Origin: Actinoallomurus soli
GTDB lineage: Bacteria; Actinomycetota; Actinomycetes; Streptosporangiales; Streptosporangiaceae
NCBI RefSeq assembly: GCF_024055715.1
Contig: NZ_JAMXMV010000001.1
Coordinates: 1,178,001-1,242,000 of the forward strand
Reading direction: 5' to 3'
DNA: 64,000 bases
Shown here: positions 14,536 through 23,234 of the stretch, in pieces
Layout: each line of letters begins with the position of its first letter
How positions within the stretch are numbered: position 1 is the first letter of the stretch
Program-made: the position numbers and the translations under genes
Notes under the pieces: generated by a model
Databases searched by the model: none
What the model was told of the DNA's origin: nothing
Seen by the model: the letters and a program-made list of their open reading frames with translations, nothing else

Positions 14536-15656
14536 GGGCGCTTCTCCAGTGCGGTGAGGGTGCGGCCCATGAGGCCGGGCACGTCGGCGTCCCGTACGCC
14601 GTCCATCAGCCACCGGCACAGCTGCACGGAGCCCTCCACGACCATCCGGACGCGGGGGAGACGGCGCCGGTGGTACTCCGTGAGCGCGTCGCTCAGCGCG
14701 TCGCCTCCGGTGAGCAGTTCGGCGAGGACCAGGGCGTCCTCCAGGGCCATGGCGGCGCCCTGGGCCAGCGTCGGCGGGCAGCAGTGCGCGGCGTCGCCGA
14801 CGAGCACCACGCGGCCGCGGTGCCAGGCGTCCTCGACCAGCATCTGGTCGAACCAGGTGTAGTTGACCTGCTCCGGGTCGGTGATGGACTCGCGGATCCG
14901 CGCCCAGGCACCGCCGTACCCCTCGGCGAGCCGGCGCATCTCGTCGGCGTACGCGGCGGGGGCGACGGCGCCCCGGTCGCGGTTGGGCTCGACCAGGTAG
15001 GCGTAGACGGTGTCCGGCCCGGTGGGGCAGTAGCCGGCGATGTAGCAGGGACCGCCGTAGGTCAGGTCGGTGCGCTCGACGTCCGCCGGGCGCGGGGCGG
15101 GGACGCGCCAGATCGCCATGCCGATGGGCTCGGGCCGGTCCGGGACGCCGGCCAGCGCGCGCGTCGCCGACGCGCGGCCGTCGGCGGCCACGACCAGGTC
15201 GTACCGGCCGGTCGTGCCGTCGGTGAAGACGACGTCGGCGCCCTCGGCGTCCTGGTCCAGGCTCTCGACCGTGGTGCCGAGGCGGACCCGCGCGCCGGAC
15301 GCGCGGACCGCGCCGGTGAGGATCCGCTGCAGCACGGGGCGTTGCATGCCGACGGTGGCGGGCAGGTCGGGGCCGCCGGTGCGGAGGTCCTCGGCGACGT
15401 GCAGCACCGTCCCGTCGGGCGCGGTCAGCCCGACGGTGTCGAAGGCGAAGCCGTGCGCGCGGACCTCCTCCCAGACGCCGAGCTCGCGGAGGACGCGCAG
15501 CGCGTTGCCCTGCAGGGTGATGCCGGACCCGCGGACGTTCCAGCCGGGCTCGATCTCCACGAGGTCGACCTCGACGCCGGCCCGGCGCAGCAGCACGGTG
15601 ACCGCGTTGCCGGACGTCCCTCCTCCCACGACGAGCACCGTGCGGACACTGGGCAT
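14532..15656 (-). CDS. FAD-dependent aromatic monooxygenase (PHBH-fold)
   Basis: 374 residues. It has an N-terminal FAD ADP-binding motif VLVVGGGTSGNAVTVLLRRAG, a middle motif YDLVVAADGRASATR (DG near 158), and the GD motif VVLVGDAAHCCPPTLAQGAAMALEDA near 285. These define single-component class A flavin hydroxylases that use NAD(P)H and O2. It would hydroxylate the aromatic substrate to a catechol for the dioxygenase encoded two genes downstream. The ATG lies 17 bases after the cyclase stop. Confidence 0.9.
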   Translation of the reverse strand: MPSVRTVLVVGGGTSGNAVTVLLRRAGVEVDLVEIEPGWNVRGSGITLQGNALRVLRELGVWEEVRAHGFAFDTVGLTAPDGTVLHVAEDLRTGGPDLPATVGMQRPVLQRILTGAVRASGARVRLGTTVESLDQDAEGADVVFTDGTTGRYDLVVAADGRASATRALAGVPDRPEPIGMAIWRVPAPRPADVERTDLTYGGPCYIAGYCPTGPDTVYAYLVEPNRDRGAVAPAAYADEMRRLAEGYGGAWARIRESITDPEQVNYTWFDQMLVEDAWHRGRVVLVGDAAHCCPPTLAQGAAMALEDALVLAELLTGGDALSDALTEYHRRRLPRVRMVVEGSVQLCRWLMDGVRDADVPGLMGRTLTALEKRP

Positions 15657-15673
15657 GGCCGGTTCCTTCCGGG

Positions 15674-16636
15674 TCACTTGACGGCGATGGGGTTGACCGG
15701 AGAGCCGACGGCTCCGGTGATGGGCAGCGGCGCGGCGGTGAGCCAGAACTCGTACGTCCCGTCGGCGGCACAGTCGGCGGCGAGCGCGTCCAGGTCCCAC
15801 ATCTCGCCGATCAGCAGCCCGATGTTGGGGATGGCGACCTGGTGCAGCGGCTGGAAGGCGCGGTCGAACTCGTTCGGCCGCACCTCGAACCCCCACGTGT
15901 CGGTGGCGATCGCGGCGATCTCGGTGCGGTGCAGCCAGCCCGCGGTGGTGAAGGACAGCCCCGGCGACGGCCCGCCCGCGTACTCGCCCCAGCCCTCGCG
16001 GCGTGCCCGCGCCAGCCGCCCGGTCCGCACGCAGACGATGTCGCCGCGGCCGACGACGACCCCATGGTCCTCGGCCGTCGCGGTGAGGTGCTGCTCGGTG
16101 ATGGCGAAGCCGTCCGGCAGCTCGCCGCCGGTGCCGACGACCCGCCCGACGTCCAGCAGGACGCCGCGCCCGGCCACGTGCGGGGCCATGTGCTCGATCC
16201 CGGTGACGAGGTCGCCGTCGGAGGTGACGACCTTCTCGGCCGGGCGGCCGTTCCACGCCTTTCCGTGGTCGAAGATGTGCCCGAGGCCGTCCCACTGCGT
16301 GGAGCACTGCAGCGGCATGGCGATGACGTCGTCGGCGCCACCGATCCCGTGCGGGAAGCCCTGGTTGCCCAGCGCCGCGTCCGTACCCGTGTCCAGCATC
16401 GTGTGGACCGGGTTCGTGCGGCGGCGCCAGCCCTTCTGCGGCCCGTCCATGTCGAAGCTCTGGGACAGCGAGAAGCTCACGCCCCGGCGCACCAGCGCGG
16501 CGCCCGCCCGGCGCCGGTCCTCGGTGAGGAAGTTGAGGGTGCCCAGGCGGTCGTCCGCGCCCCAGCGTCCCCAGTTCGAGTACGCCCGGGCCGCCTCGGC
16601 GATCGCGGTCTCCGGGTCGGTGCGGTCAGGCGTCAT
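15674..16636 (-). CDS. Cyclase family protein (kynurenine-formamidase-like metal hydrolase)
   Basis: 320 residues. The family hallmark HxGTHxD appears in its aromatic-catabolism variant, CSTQWDGLGHIFDHGKAWNG, near residue 110. VLLDVGRVVG, GDIVCVRTGRLA and ATDTWGFEVRPNE follow. Relatives hydrolyse N-formylkynurenine, cyclic amides or lactones with Zn or Mn, and occur in meta-cleavage operons such as those for isatin or hydroxybenzoate. Its stop and the start of the flavin enzyme gene are close, and its own start overlaps the FAH gene by 11 bases, so it is one operon. Confidence 0.85.
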   Translation of the reverse strand: MTPDRTDPETAIAEAARAYSNWGRWGADDRLGTLNFLTEDRRRAGAALVRRGVSFSLSQSFDMDGPQKGWRRRTNPVHTMLDTGTDAALGNQGFPHGIGGADDVIAMPLQCSTQWDGLGHIFDHGKAWNGRPAEKVVTSDGDLVTGIEHMAPHVAGRGVLLDVGRVVGTGGELPDGFAITEQHLTATAEDHGVVVGRGDIVCVRTGRLARARREGWGEYAGGPSPGLSFTTAGWLHRTEIAAIATDTWGFEVRPNEFDRAFQPLHQVAIPNIGLLIGEMWDLDALAADCAADGTYEFWLTAAPLPITGAVGSPVNPIAVK

Positions 16637-17618
16637 CGCCGGTCTCCGCGACGCAGCGGGTGCGCTGGGCGCCCAGCCCGGTGATCGTGCCGTCCATGAC
16701 GTCGCCGTCGCGCAGCAGCCGCCCCCAGCGCATGCCGTTGCCGGCGGGGCTGCCGGTCAGCACGAGGTCGCCGGGCAGGAGGGTCGTCGTCTGCGACGCG
16801 TACGAGACCAGCCGGGCGACGTCGAAGATCATGTCCTGGGTCGACTCGTCCTGCATGACCTGGCCGTTGAGCCGCAGCGTGACCCGCAGATTCCCCGGAT
16901 CGCCGGCGAACCCGGCCGGGACCAGCCACGGCCCGAGGGGCGTGAAGCCCGGCGCGTTCTTGCTGCGCAGCCAGTCGGCGCCGATCTCGGGCATGTCCCG
17001 GCGGAAGACCAGCTCGCGGGCGGTCAGGTCGTTGGCGATCGTGTACGCGGCGACGTGCGCGAGCGCCTGGTCGGGCCGGACGCGGGAGGCCGGGCGGCCG
17101 ATGACGGCGGCCAGCTCCAGCTCCCAGTCGGGCTTACGGCACCAGGACGGCAGGACCACGTCGTCGTACGGCCCGGTGATCGCCGATGGGAGACCGATGA
17201 ACAGGTACGGCTGGTCCTCGGCCGCCCGGCGGTCCATCATCGCCGCGGTCTCCGCCCGTACCTGCTCGGCCGGCCGCCCGCCCTCCGGCTCGTGGGCGAC
17301 GGCCAGGTCGATCACGTGGGTGCGGTAGTTGGCACCCGATTGGAAGACCTGCCGCGGCTCGACCGGCGCGTGGACGCGCAGACTCTCCAGCGGCAGCCAG
17401 TCCAGGTCCGCGTCACCGGCCAGCCCGGCCAGGCGCGGGAGGACCTCGTCCCAGCGCTCCAGCAGCGCCCGCAGGTCGGGCAGGCCGAGGGCGGCGGTGA
17501 GATCGAGCACCCGGCCGTCCGGCACGACCAGGCCGGGGAACGGCGGGCGTTCCCGCGCGGAGAGGGTTCCGAGGGCGAACGGACCGGAGAACCCCGTCGC
17601 CGCGGCTGTGGATTTCAC
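16626..17618 (-). CDS. Fumarylacetoacetate hydrolase family protein, first gene of catabolic operon
   Basis: 330 residues from a GTG preceded by AGGAGG. The FAH core runs from about 100 to 320 and includes FQSGANYRTHV, metal-ligand region DWELELAAVIGRPA, NDLTARELVFR and LTGSPAGNGMRWGR. It is only distantly similar to the second FAH gene of the operon (11531), so the two likely do different steps, for example hydratase versus decarboxylase or hydrolase. Transcription starts in the gap shared with the LysR gene. Confidence 0.88.
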   Translation of the reverse strand: MKSTAAATGFSGPFALGTLSARERPPFPGLVVPDGRVLDLTAALGLPDLRALLERWDEVLPRLAGLAGDADLDWLPLESLRVHAPVEPRQVFQSGANYRTHVIDLAVAHEPEGGRPAEQVRAETAAMMDRRAAEDQPYLFIGLPSAITGPYDDVVLPSWCRKPDWELELAAVIGRPASRVRPDQALAHVAAYTIANDLTARELVFRRDMPEIGADWLRSKNAPGFTPLGPWLVPAGFAGDPGNLRVTLRLNGQVMQDESTQDMIFDVARLVSYASQTTTLLPGDLVLTGSPAGNGMRWGRLLRDGDVMDGTITGLGAQRTRCVAETGDDA

Positions 17619-17677
17619 GTGGATGTCCTCCTGATTACGGTGCGACTAATCTGAGGCCACCGACGTGGATAAGGGAA

Positions 17678-17692
17678 ATCGATTGTTCTGAT
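17678..17692. promoter_or_regulatory. Nod-box-like LysR site (ATC-N9-GAT)
   Basis: ATCGATTGTTCTGAT matches the ATC-N9-GAT core recognised by NodD-type LysR proteins. It lies in the 124-base gap between the catabolic operon and a NodD-like LysR gene. A further inverted repeat, ATCCA-CGCGA-TGGAT, lies beside it at 17700-17714. Both could belong to one extended operator. Confidence 0.5.
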
Positions 17693-17742
17693 CCCGGTCA
17701 TCCACGCGATGGATACCGACGATCGATCTCTACGGGGCAGCC

Positions 17743-18660
17743 GTGAACCTCGCCAGCCTGGACCTCAATCTCGTCATCGCCCTGCGCGCCCTGCTGGAGG
17801 AGCGCAACGTCACGCGGGCCGGGCAGCGCGTCGGCCTCAGCCAGCCCGCGATGAGCGCGGCGCTGGCCCGGCTGCGCCGCCACTTCGACGACGACCTGCT
17901 CGCGCGGGTCGGCGGCCGCTACGAGCTGACGGCCCTCGGCATGGCGCTGAGGGACCGGACCGGCACGGCCTGCGACCTGCTCGAACGGGTGTTCAGCAGC
18001 CGCGCGGGGTTCGACCCCGCCCGGGAGGAGCACGAGTTCACGCTGATCGCCAGCGACTACGCGATCGCCGTCTTCGGGGCCGAGCTCACCCGCGTCGTCC
18101 ACGCCGAGGCGCCGGGCGTCCGGCTGCACTTCCGCAAACCGACGGCCGACATCGTCGAGCACACCGGAGCGGTGCTGAGCACCTCCGACGGTCTCCTCAT
18201 GCCGCACGGCGTCATCGGCGGCTTCCCCGCCGTCGAACTGTTCACCGACCGCTGGGTGTTCGTCGTCGCCGAGGACAACCCGGAGGCCGGCGAACGGCTG
18301 AGCGTCGAGGATCTGTCGCGGCTGCCCTGGGTGACGTACCAGCGGACCTACGACGCCCCCGCCGTCCGCCAGCTCAGCATGCTCGGCGTCGAGCCGCGGG
18401 TCGAGGTGTCCGCGGACTCGTTCATGGCGCTGCCGTTCCTCATCGCCGGAACCCGCAGGATCGCCCTCATGCAGGGGCTCCTCGCCGACCGGCTGCGCGC
18501 GACCGCCCCGATCCGTGTGCTGGCGCCCCCGTACGAGGCCGTTCCGCTCCGCGAGGCCCTGTGGTGGCACCCGGTCCACACCCATGACGCGGCGCACCTG
18601 TGGCTCCGCGAGACCGTGGCCCGGGTCGGCGCCGGCGTGACCCCCCCACCGGCACGGTGA
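17743..18660 (+). CDS. LysR-family regulator (NodD/LinR-like)
   Basis: 305 residues, GTG start. The N-terminal winged helix (about 5-63) reads LDLNLVIALRALLEERNVTR then GLSQPAMSAALARLRRHFDDDLL, the pattern of the NodD/NahR/LinR branch, which responds to aromatic inducers. Residues 95-295 form the two-lobed effector domain. Divergent orientation from the seven-gene aromatic operon makes it the expected activator of that operon and repressor of itself. The inducer is probably the substrate or a ring intermediate. Confidence 0.9.
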   Translation: MNLASLDLNLVIALRALLEERNVTRAGQRVGLSQPAMSAALARLRRHFDDDLLARVGGRYELTALGMALRDRTGTACDLLERVFSSRAGFDPAREEHEFTLIASDYAIAVFGAELTRVVHAEAPGVRLHFRKPTADIVEHTGAVLSTSDGLLMPHGVIGGFPAVELFTDRWVFVVAEDNPEAGERLSVEDLSRLPWVTYQRTYDAPAVRQLSMLGVEPRVEVSADSFMALPFLIAGTRRIALMQGLLADRLRATAPIRVLAPPYEAVPLREALWWHPVHTHDAAHLWLRETVARVGAGVTPPPAR

Positions 18661-18695
18661 GGAGATCTCACGGACGGGGAGTACCGTTGCCGGCG

Positions 18696-19448
18696 ATGAC
18701 AGAGGGACAGCGGCCGAGCGCCGCGACGTACGAACCCGTCCTCCGCCGGTTCCCCGATGCCGACGCGCTGGGGAGCGCCGCCGCGCGGGACATCGCCGCG
18801 GCGATCACCAGGCGGCTGGAGACCCGGCCCGGAGTCCGGATGACCTTCGCCGCGGCGCCGAGTCAGGAGGCGACGCTGCGCGCGCTGGCGGAGCATCCGG
18901 GCGTCGACTGGACGCGGGTGACCGCCTTCCACATGGACGAGTACCTCGGCCTGGGCGCCGGCGCCCCGCAGCGCTTCGGCATGTGGCTGCGGCGGGCGTT
19001 CTTCGACCGGGTGCCGCTCGGCGCGGTCCACCTGATCGATCCGGACGCGCCACCCGAGGCGTACGCCCGGCTGCTGACGGCCGCGCCGATCGACATCACC
19101 TGCCTGGGGATCGGGGTCAACGGGCACCTGGCGTTCAACGACCCGCCCGCCGACCTCGACGACTCCGTGCCCGTAAAGATCGTCGAACTGGACGAGGTCT
19201 GCCGCCGGCAGCAGGTCGACGACGGCTGCTTCGCGGCCCTGGACCAGGTGCCCCGCCGGGCGGTCACCCTCACCGTGCCGGCGCTGCTGTCGGCCGAGGA
19301 GATCTTCTGTATGGTCCCCGGCGCCCGCAAGCGGGAGGCGGTGACCGCCGCGCTGCGCGGCCCGATCGGTGGGCACCTGCCCGCGAGCGCGCTGCGCACC
19401 CACCCGCGCTGCGTCGTGTACGTGGACGAGGAGTCCGCGCCCCGATGA
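18696..19448 (+). CDS. nagB: Glucosamine-6-phosphate deaminase-like isomerase
   Basis: 250 residues from ATG 18696. A TTG at 18687 has a better spaced GGGGAG and may be the real start. Motifs are VTAFHMDEYLGL (catalytic Asp), FFDRVPLGAVHLID, and GIGVNGHLAFNDPP (general-base His; Asp replaces the Glu of the E. coli loop). It converts glucosamine-6-phosphate to fructose-6-phosphate and ammonia. It starts 36 bases after the LysR gene and overlaps nagA by ATGA, so amino-sugar breakdown is the shared job. Link to the LysR regulator is unclear. Confidence 0.87.
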   Translation: MTEGQRPSAATYEPVLRRFPDADALGSAAARDIAAAITRRLETRPGVRMTFAAAPSQEATLRALAEHPGVDWTRVTAFHMDEYLGLGAGAPQRFGMWLRRAFFDRVPLGAVHLIDPDAPPEAYARLLTAAPIDITCLGIGVNGHLAFNDPPADLDDSVPVKIVELDEVCRRQQVDDGCFAALDQVPRRAVTLTVPALLSAEEIFCMVPGARKREAVTAALRGPIGGHLPASALRTHPRCVVYVDEESAPR

Positions 19449-20566
19449 GGATCAGCGGCCGGGATCCGGCGACCGGGCGGACGCTGCGCGTGAGCGTCGA
19501 GGACGGGCTGATCGGCGCGATCACCGAGACGGACGCGCCTACGGACCTGTGGCTCGCGCCCGGCCTGGTCGACCTGCAGGTCAACGGGTTCGCCGGGCAC
19601 GACGTGAACGCCGCCGACGTCGACGAGGCCACGGTGACCGCGCTGGTGGACGCCTTGCGCCGGGTGGGGACGACCACGGTGGTCCCGACGATCGTGACCG
19701 CGCCCGAGGAACGCATCCATGCGGCGCTGTCCGCGATCGCGCGGGCGCGCGGGGCCGATCCGCTCGTCGCCCGCGCCATCCCGTACGTCCACGTCGAGGG
19801 ACCGTTCCTGTCGGCGGAGGACGGCCCGCGCGGCGTGCACGACGCGCGCTACCTGCGGCCCGCCGACATCGAGGAGCTGCGCCGCTGGGGCGATCTCGTC
19901 CGCATGGTCACCGTCTCGCCGCACGACGAGGCGGCGATCGACTTCATCGCCCGCGCCACCCGCAGGGGCGTGCGCTGCGCGATCGGGCACACCCACGCCA
20001 CACCCGAGCAGATCACCCGGGCCATCGACGCCGGCGCCGAACTCGCCACGCACCTGGGCAACGCCACATACACCGTGCTGCCCCGGCATCCGAACCACCT
20101 GTGGACCCAGCTCGCCGACGACCGCCTGCACGCCGGGTTCATCGCGGACGGCCACCACCTGCCCGCCGACACCTTCCGCGTCATGCTGCGCGCCAAGGGC
20201 GTCGAGCGCTCCCACCTGGTGTCCGACGCGACCGCGCTGGCGGGCATGCCGCCGGGACGCTACCGGACCCCGGTCGGCGGGGACGTGGAACTGTCGGCGG
20301 ACGGCCGCCTGTCCTACGTCGGCACGCCACTGCTGGCCGGCGCCTCCCGTTCTCTCGCCGACGGCGTGGCCACGGCGATCACGATGGCCGGTCTGACCCT
20401 CGCCACCGGGCTGCGCCTCGCCACGGCCAACCCCGGACGCTTCGCCGGCGGCCGCGGCCTGCTGCGGCCCGGCCGGCCCGCCGACCTGATCACCTTCGCC
20501 TGGCGGCCGGGGGACACCACGCTGGACGTCCGCGAGGTCCTCGTCGCCGGACGCCCGGTGACCTGA
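19445..20566 (+). CDS. nagA: N-acetylglucosamine-6-phosphate deacetylase
   Basis: 373 residues, coupled to nagB by ATGA. Metal and catalytic motifs of NagA amidohydrolases: APGLVDLQVNGFAGHD, YVHVEGPFLS (metal Glu), CAIGHTHATPEQI (metal His), ATHLGNATYT (metal His; most relatives have THLFNAM here) and HLVSDATALAGMPPG (catalytic Asp). It removes acetate from GlcNAc-6-phosphate, feeding NagB. The window also encodes a GH19 chitinase (44385-45101), a possible source of GlcNAc. Confidence 0.9.
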   Translation: MRISGRDPATGRTLRVSVEDGLIGAITETDAPTDLWLAPGLVDLQVNGFAGHDVNAADVDEATVTALVDALRRVGTTTVVPTIVTAPEERIHAALSAIARARGADPLVARAIPYVHVEGPFLSAEDGPRGVHDARYLRPADIEELRRWGDLVRMVTVSPHDEAAIDFIARATRRGVRCAIGHTHATPEQITRAIDAGAELATHLGNATYTVLPRHPNHLWTQLADDRLHAGFIADGHHLPADTFRVMLRAKGVERSHLVSDATALAGMPPGRYRTPVGGDVELSADGRLSYVGTPLLAGASRSLADGVATAITMAGLTLATGLRLATANPGRFAGGRGLLRPGRPADLITFAWRPGDTTLDVREVLVAGRPVT

Positions 20567-20579
20567 CCGGCCCCTCTGC

Positions 20580-20626
20580 GCATGATCTCTCCCCGCCTCA
20601 CGGCCGGGGGAGATCGCGTTCGGCCG
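20580..20626. terminator. Possible bidirectional terminator between nagA and ppsA
   Basis: GATCTC followed by TCCCC, a short gap and GGGGGAGATC can pair with one bulge across the 31-base gap between the convergent nagA and PEP synthase genes. The stem includes the ppsA stop. No U tract is present. Confidence 0.35.
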
Positions 20627-22988
20627 CGGCCACGTTCTGCTTGACAGTGAGGAAGCTGTCGGGCGTCACGGAGATCGAGTCGATGCCCGCGCGCACCAGG
20701 ATCCGGGCGAAGTCGGGATCGTCACTCGGGCGCTGCCCGCACAACCCGACCGTGCAGTGCCCGGCGTGGGCGGTGGCGATCAGCTGCTGGACGCTGCGGA
20801 TGACCGCGGGGTTGCGCTCGTCGAACAGGTGCGCCAGCGCCGCCGAGTCGCGGTCGACGCCCAGGGTGAGCTGCGTCAGGTCGTTGCTGCCGATGGAGAA
20901 GCCGTCGAACCGCTCGGCGAAGGAATCGGCCAGGATGACGTTCGAGGGGATCTCGGCCATCACGAAGACCCGCAGCCCGTTCCGCCCTCGCGTCAGGCCG
21001 TTCTCGCTCATCACCTTCAGCACCTGGCCGGCCTCCTCGACGGTCCGGCAGAACGGGATCATGACGACCACGTTGGTGAGGCCGATCTCGTCGCGGACCC
21101 GCCGGATCGCGCGGCACTCCAGGGCGAACCCGTCCCGGTAGGCGTCGCTGTAGTAGCGGCTGGCGCCGCGCCAGCCGAGCATCGGGTTCTCCTCGCGGGG
21201 CTCGAAGCCCCGCCCGCCGATGAGCCGGGCGTACTCATTGGTCTTGAAATCGCTCATCCGGACGATGACGGGGTCGGGCCAGCGGGACGCGGCGATGCGG
21301 GCCACGCCGTGGGCGAGCCGTTCGACGAAGTACTCGGGCTTGTCGTCGTAGCCCAGAGTCAGGTCCAGGATCCGCCGCCGATCCTCGTCGTCGACGGCGT
21401 CGAGGCGGAGCAGCGCCATCGGGTGGATCTTGACGTGGTTGTTGACGATGAACTCGATGCGGGCCAGGCCGACGCCGTCGGCGGGCAGGCGCCACCAGCG
21501 GAACGCCGCCGCCGGGTTGGCCAGGTTGAGCATCACCTTCGTGTCCGTCCGCGGGACGTCGGTCAGGTCGAGATCGCGCTCCTCGAAATCGAGCGTTCCC
21601 GCGTAGACGAAACCCTGGTCGCCTTCGGCACAGGACACGGTGATCGGCCGGCCGTCCGCGAGGGCGGTCGTGGCACGTCCCGTGCCCACGATGGCCGGGA
21701 CGCCGAGTTCCCGGCTGACGATGGCGGCGTGTGAGGTCCGGCCGCCGTGGTCGGTGACGATGGCGGCGGCCCGCTTCATGATGGGTTCCCAGTCGGGGTC
21801 GGTGATCTCGGTGACGAGGACGGCGCCGGGGGGAAAGCGGTCGATCTCCGCGGCGCTGTGCAGCAGGCGGACCTGACCGGTCGCGATGGCGTCCCCGATC
21901 GCCAGTCCGGTGACCAGCCGTTCCCCACCGGTGCGCAGCCGGTAGGAGTGCAGCAGCGCGGCCTCGCGACGGGCCTGGACGGTCTCGGGCCGGGCCTGGA
22001 CGACGAAGAGCCCGCCGTCTGCGCCGTCCTTGGCCCACTCGATGTCCATGGCGACGCCGTAGTGGCGCTCGATGTCGGTCGCCCATCGGGCGAGCGTGAG
22101 GATCTCGTCCTCGTCGAGGACGAGGCCGCGGCGGTCCTCCTCATCGGTCTCCACCGTGCGCGTGGCCGCTCCGCCGGAGCCGTCGGCGTACACCGTCTTC
22201 CGCTGCTTGCGGCCACGGGTCCTGGACAGGACCGGCCGCACGCCGGGCCGGTCGAGGAGCGGTTTGAACACGAGGTACTCGTCCGGGTCGACCAGCCCGC
22301 CGACGACCGTGTCGCCCAGGCCCCACGCCGCGTTGATCAGGACCGAGTGCGGGAAGCCGCTCTCGGTGTCGATCGAGAACATCACTCCCGCGCCGGCCAG
22401 GTCGGACCGCACCATCCGCTGGACGCCGATCGACAGGGCGACCTTGAGATGGTCGTAGCCGAGTCTCTCCCGGTAGTCGATGGCCCGGTCGGTGAACAGG
22501 GACGCATAGCACCGCCGGCACGCGGCGAGCAGCGCCTGTTCCCCGGTGACGTTGAGGAAGCTCTCCTGCTGACCGGCGAAACTGGCCTCCGGCAGGTCCT
22601 CCGCCGTCGCGCTGCTCCGTACGGCCACGTCGGGGTCGGCCCGCCCGAGGTCGTTCCCGAGACGCCGGTAGGCGTCGACGACGGCGCGAGCGACGTCCGG
22701 CGGGAGGTCGACCTCCGCGAACGCCCGCCGGACGGCCCGGCCGACGGAGGCCAGCCCGGCTCCCCGGTGCAACCGGTCGATCTGCTCGGCGACCCGTTCG
22801 CGAAGGCCGTCCACCGCGAGGTACTCCCGGTACGCCTCGGCCGTCGTCGCGAACCCTTCGGGGACGCGGACGCCCGCCGCCGCGAGGTTCCGGATCAGTT
22901 CGCCGAGCGAGGCGTTCTTGCCGCCGACGACGCCGACATCAGCGCGGCCGAGCTCGGGAAACCAGACGACACGGTCATCCGTCCGCAC
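20598..22988 (-). CDS. ppsA: Phosphoenolpyruvate synthase (pyruvate, water dikinase)
   Basis: 796 residues from GTG 22988, which has GAAAGGTGG upstream; an ATG 24 bases further up lacks a site. The N-terminal ATP-grasp domain reads VVGGKNASLGELIRNL. The phosphohistidine loop is GGRTSHAAIVSRELG, with His420. The C-terminal TIM-barrel PEP domain ends VGLCGQRPSDDPDF with the catalytic Cys. It makes PEP, AMP and phosphate from pyruvate and ATP, the gluconeogenic direction. It is divergent from the CBS-BON gene, with two DosR-like boxes in the gap, matching ppsA/ppdK genes in DevR regulons of actinomycetes. Confidence 0.93.
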   Translation of the reverse strand: MRTDDRVVWFPELGRADVGVVGGKNASLGELIRNLAAAGVRVPEGFATTAEAYREYLAVDGLRERVAEQIDRLHRGAGLASVGRAVRRAFAEVDLPPDVARAVVDAYRRLGNDLGRADPDVAVRSSATAEDLPEASFAGQQESFLNVTGEQALLAACRRCYASLFTDRAIDYRERLGYDHLKVALSIGVQRMVRSDLAGAGVMFSIDTESGFPHSVLINAAWGLGDTVVGGLVDPDEYLVFKPLLDRPGVRPVLSRTRGRKQRKTVYADGSGGAATRTVETDEEDRRGLVLDEDEILTLARWATDIERHYGVAMDIEWAKDGADGGLFVVQARPETVQARREAALLHSYRLRTGGERLVTGLAIGDAIATGQVRLLHSAAEIDRFPPGAVLVTEITDPDWEPIMKRAAAIVTDHGGRTSHAAIVSRELGVPAIVGTGRATTALADGRPITVSCAEGDQGFVYAGTLDFEERDLDLTDVPRTDTKVMLNLANPAAAFRWWRLPADGVGLARIEFIVNNHVKIHPMALLRLDAVDDEDRRRILDLTLGYDDKPEYFVERLAHGVARIAASRWPDPVIVRMSDFKTNEYARLIGGRGFEPREENPMLGWRGASRYYSDAYRDGFALECRAIRRVRDEIGLTNVVVMIPFCRTVEEAGQVLKVMSENGLTRGRNGLRVFVMAEIPSNVILADSFAERFDGFSIGSNDLTQLTLGVDRDSAALAHLFDERNPAVIRSVQQLIATAHAGHCTVGLCGQRPSDDPDFARILVRAGIDSISVTPDSFLTVKQNVAAAERDLPRP

Positions 22989-23094
22989 GACGGGCCACCT
23001 TTCTCGTTTCATCGGCGGGGAGGCACGCAGGCGCCGACGCGATACCGGTTCGGTCCTCCGCTTCCAGGCTCTGCCCGCGGAAAGCCGGGTGACC

Positions 23095-23110
23095 AGGGCC
23101 GATGGTCCTC
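23095..23110. promoter_or_regulatory. Weak DosR/DevR-like box (ppsA/CBS gap)
   Basis: GGGCCGATGGTCC is read on the minus strand as GGACCATCGGCCC. It differs at two positions from the GGACCTTCGTCCC form seen at 30299. It lies about 110 bases upstream of the ppsA start. Confidence 0.35.
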
Positions 23111-23169
23111 CGCCCGCCGCTCCGGACCCGCCGCCCGGGACACGACCGAGGCCGTACGGACGTCCCCGC

Positions 23170-23182
23170 GGGACCTTCGCCC
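23170..23182 (+). promoter_or_regulatory. DosR/DevR-like box upstream of CBS-acs-PDH operon
   Basis: GGGACCTTCGCCC lies 53 bases before the CBS-BON start codon, a usual distance for an activator site. Its core is identical to the boxes at 30253-30264 (other strand) and 30299-30312. The form resembles the GGGAC-N-GTCCC half-site arrangement bound by DosR/DevR. Confidence 0.6.
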
Positions 23183-23234
23183 TCTGGCGCCCGCCGGGAC
23201 CGGGCGGTGCGATGGAGCCCTGGAGGTGACCGGC

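Noticed and set aside
13504-17618. Assignment of the operon to the kynurenine pathway
   Set aside because: Cyclase, flavin hydroxylase and ACMSD-like genes fit loosely, but kynureninase and 3-hydroxyanthranilate dioxygenase are absent and the dioxygenase is a two-domain VOC enzyme.
14427-17654. A 1075-codon open frame on the plus strand, antisense to the aromatic operon
   Set aside because: It is composed of Gly/Arg/Asp/Val-rich sequence with no domain and lies wholly opposite five strong family-assigned genes; long antisense frames are expected at this G+C.
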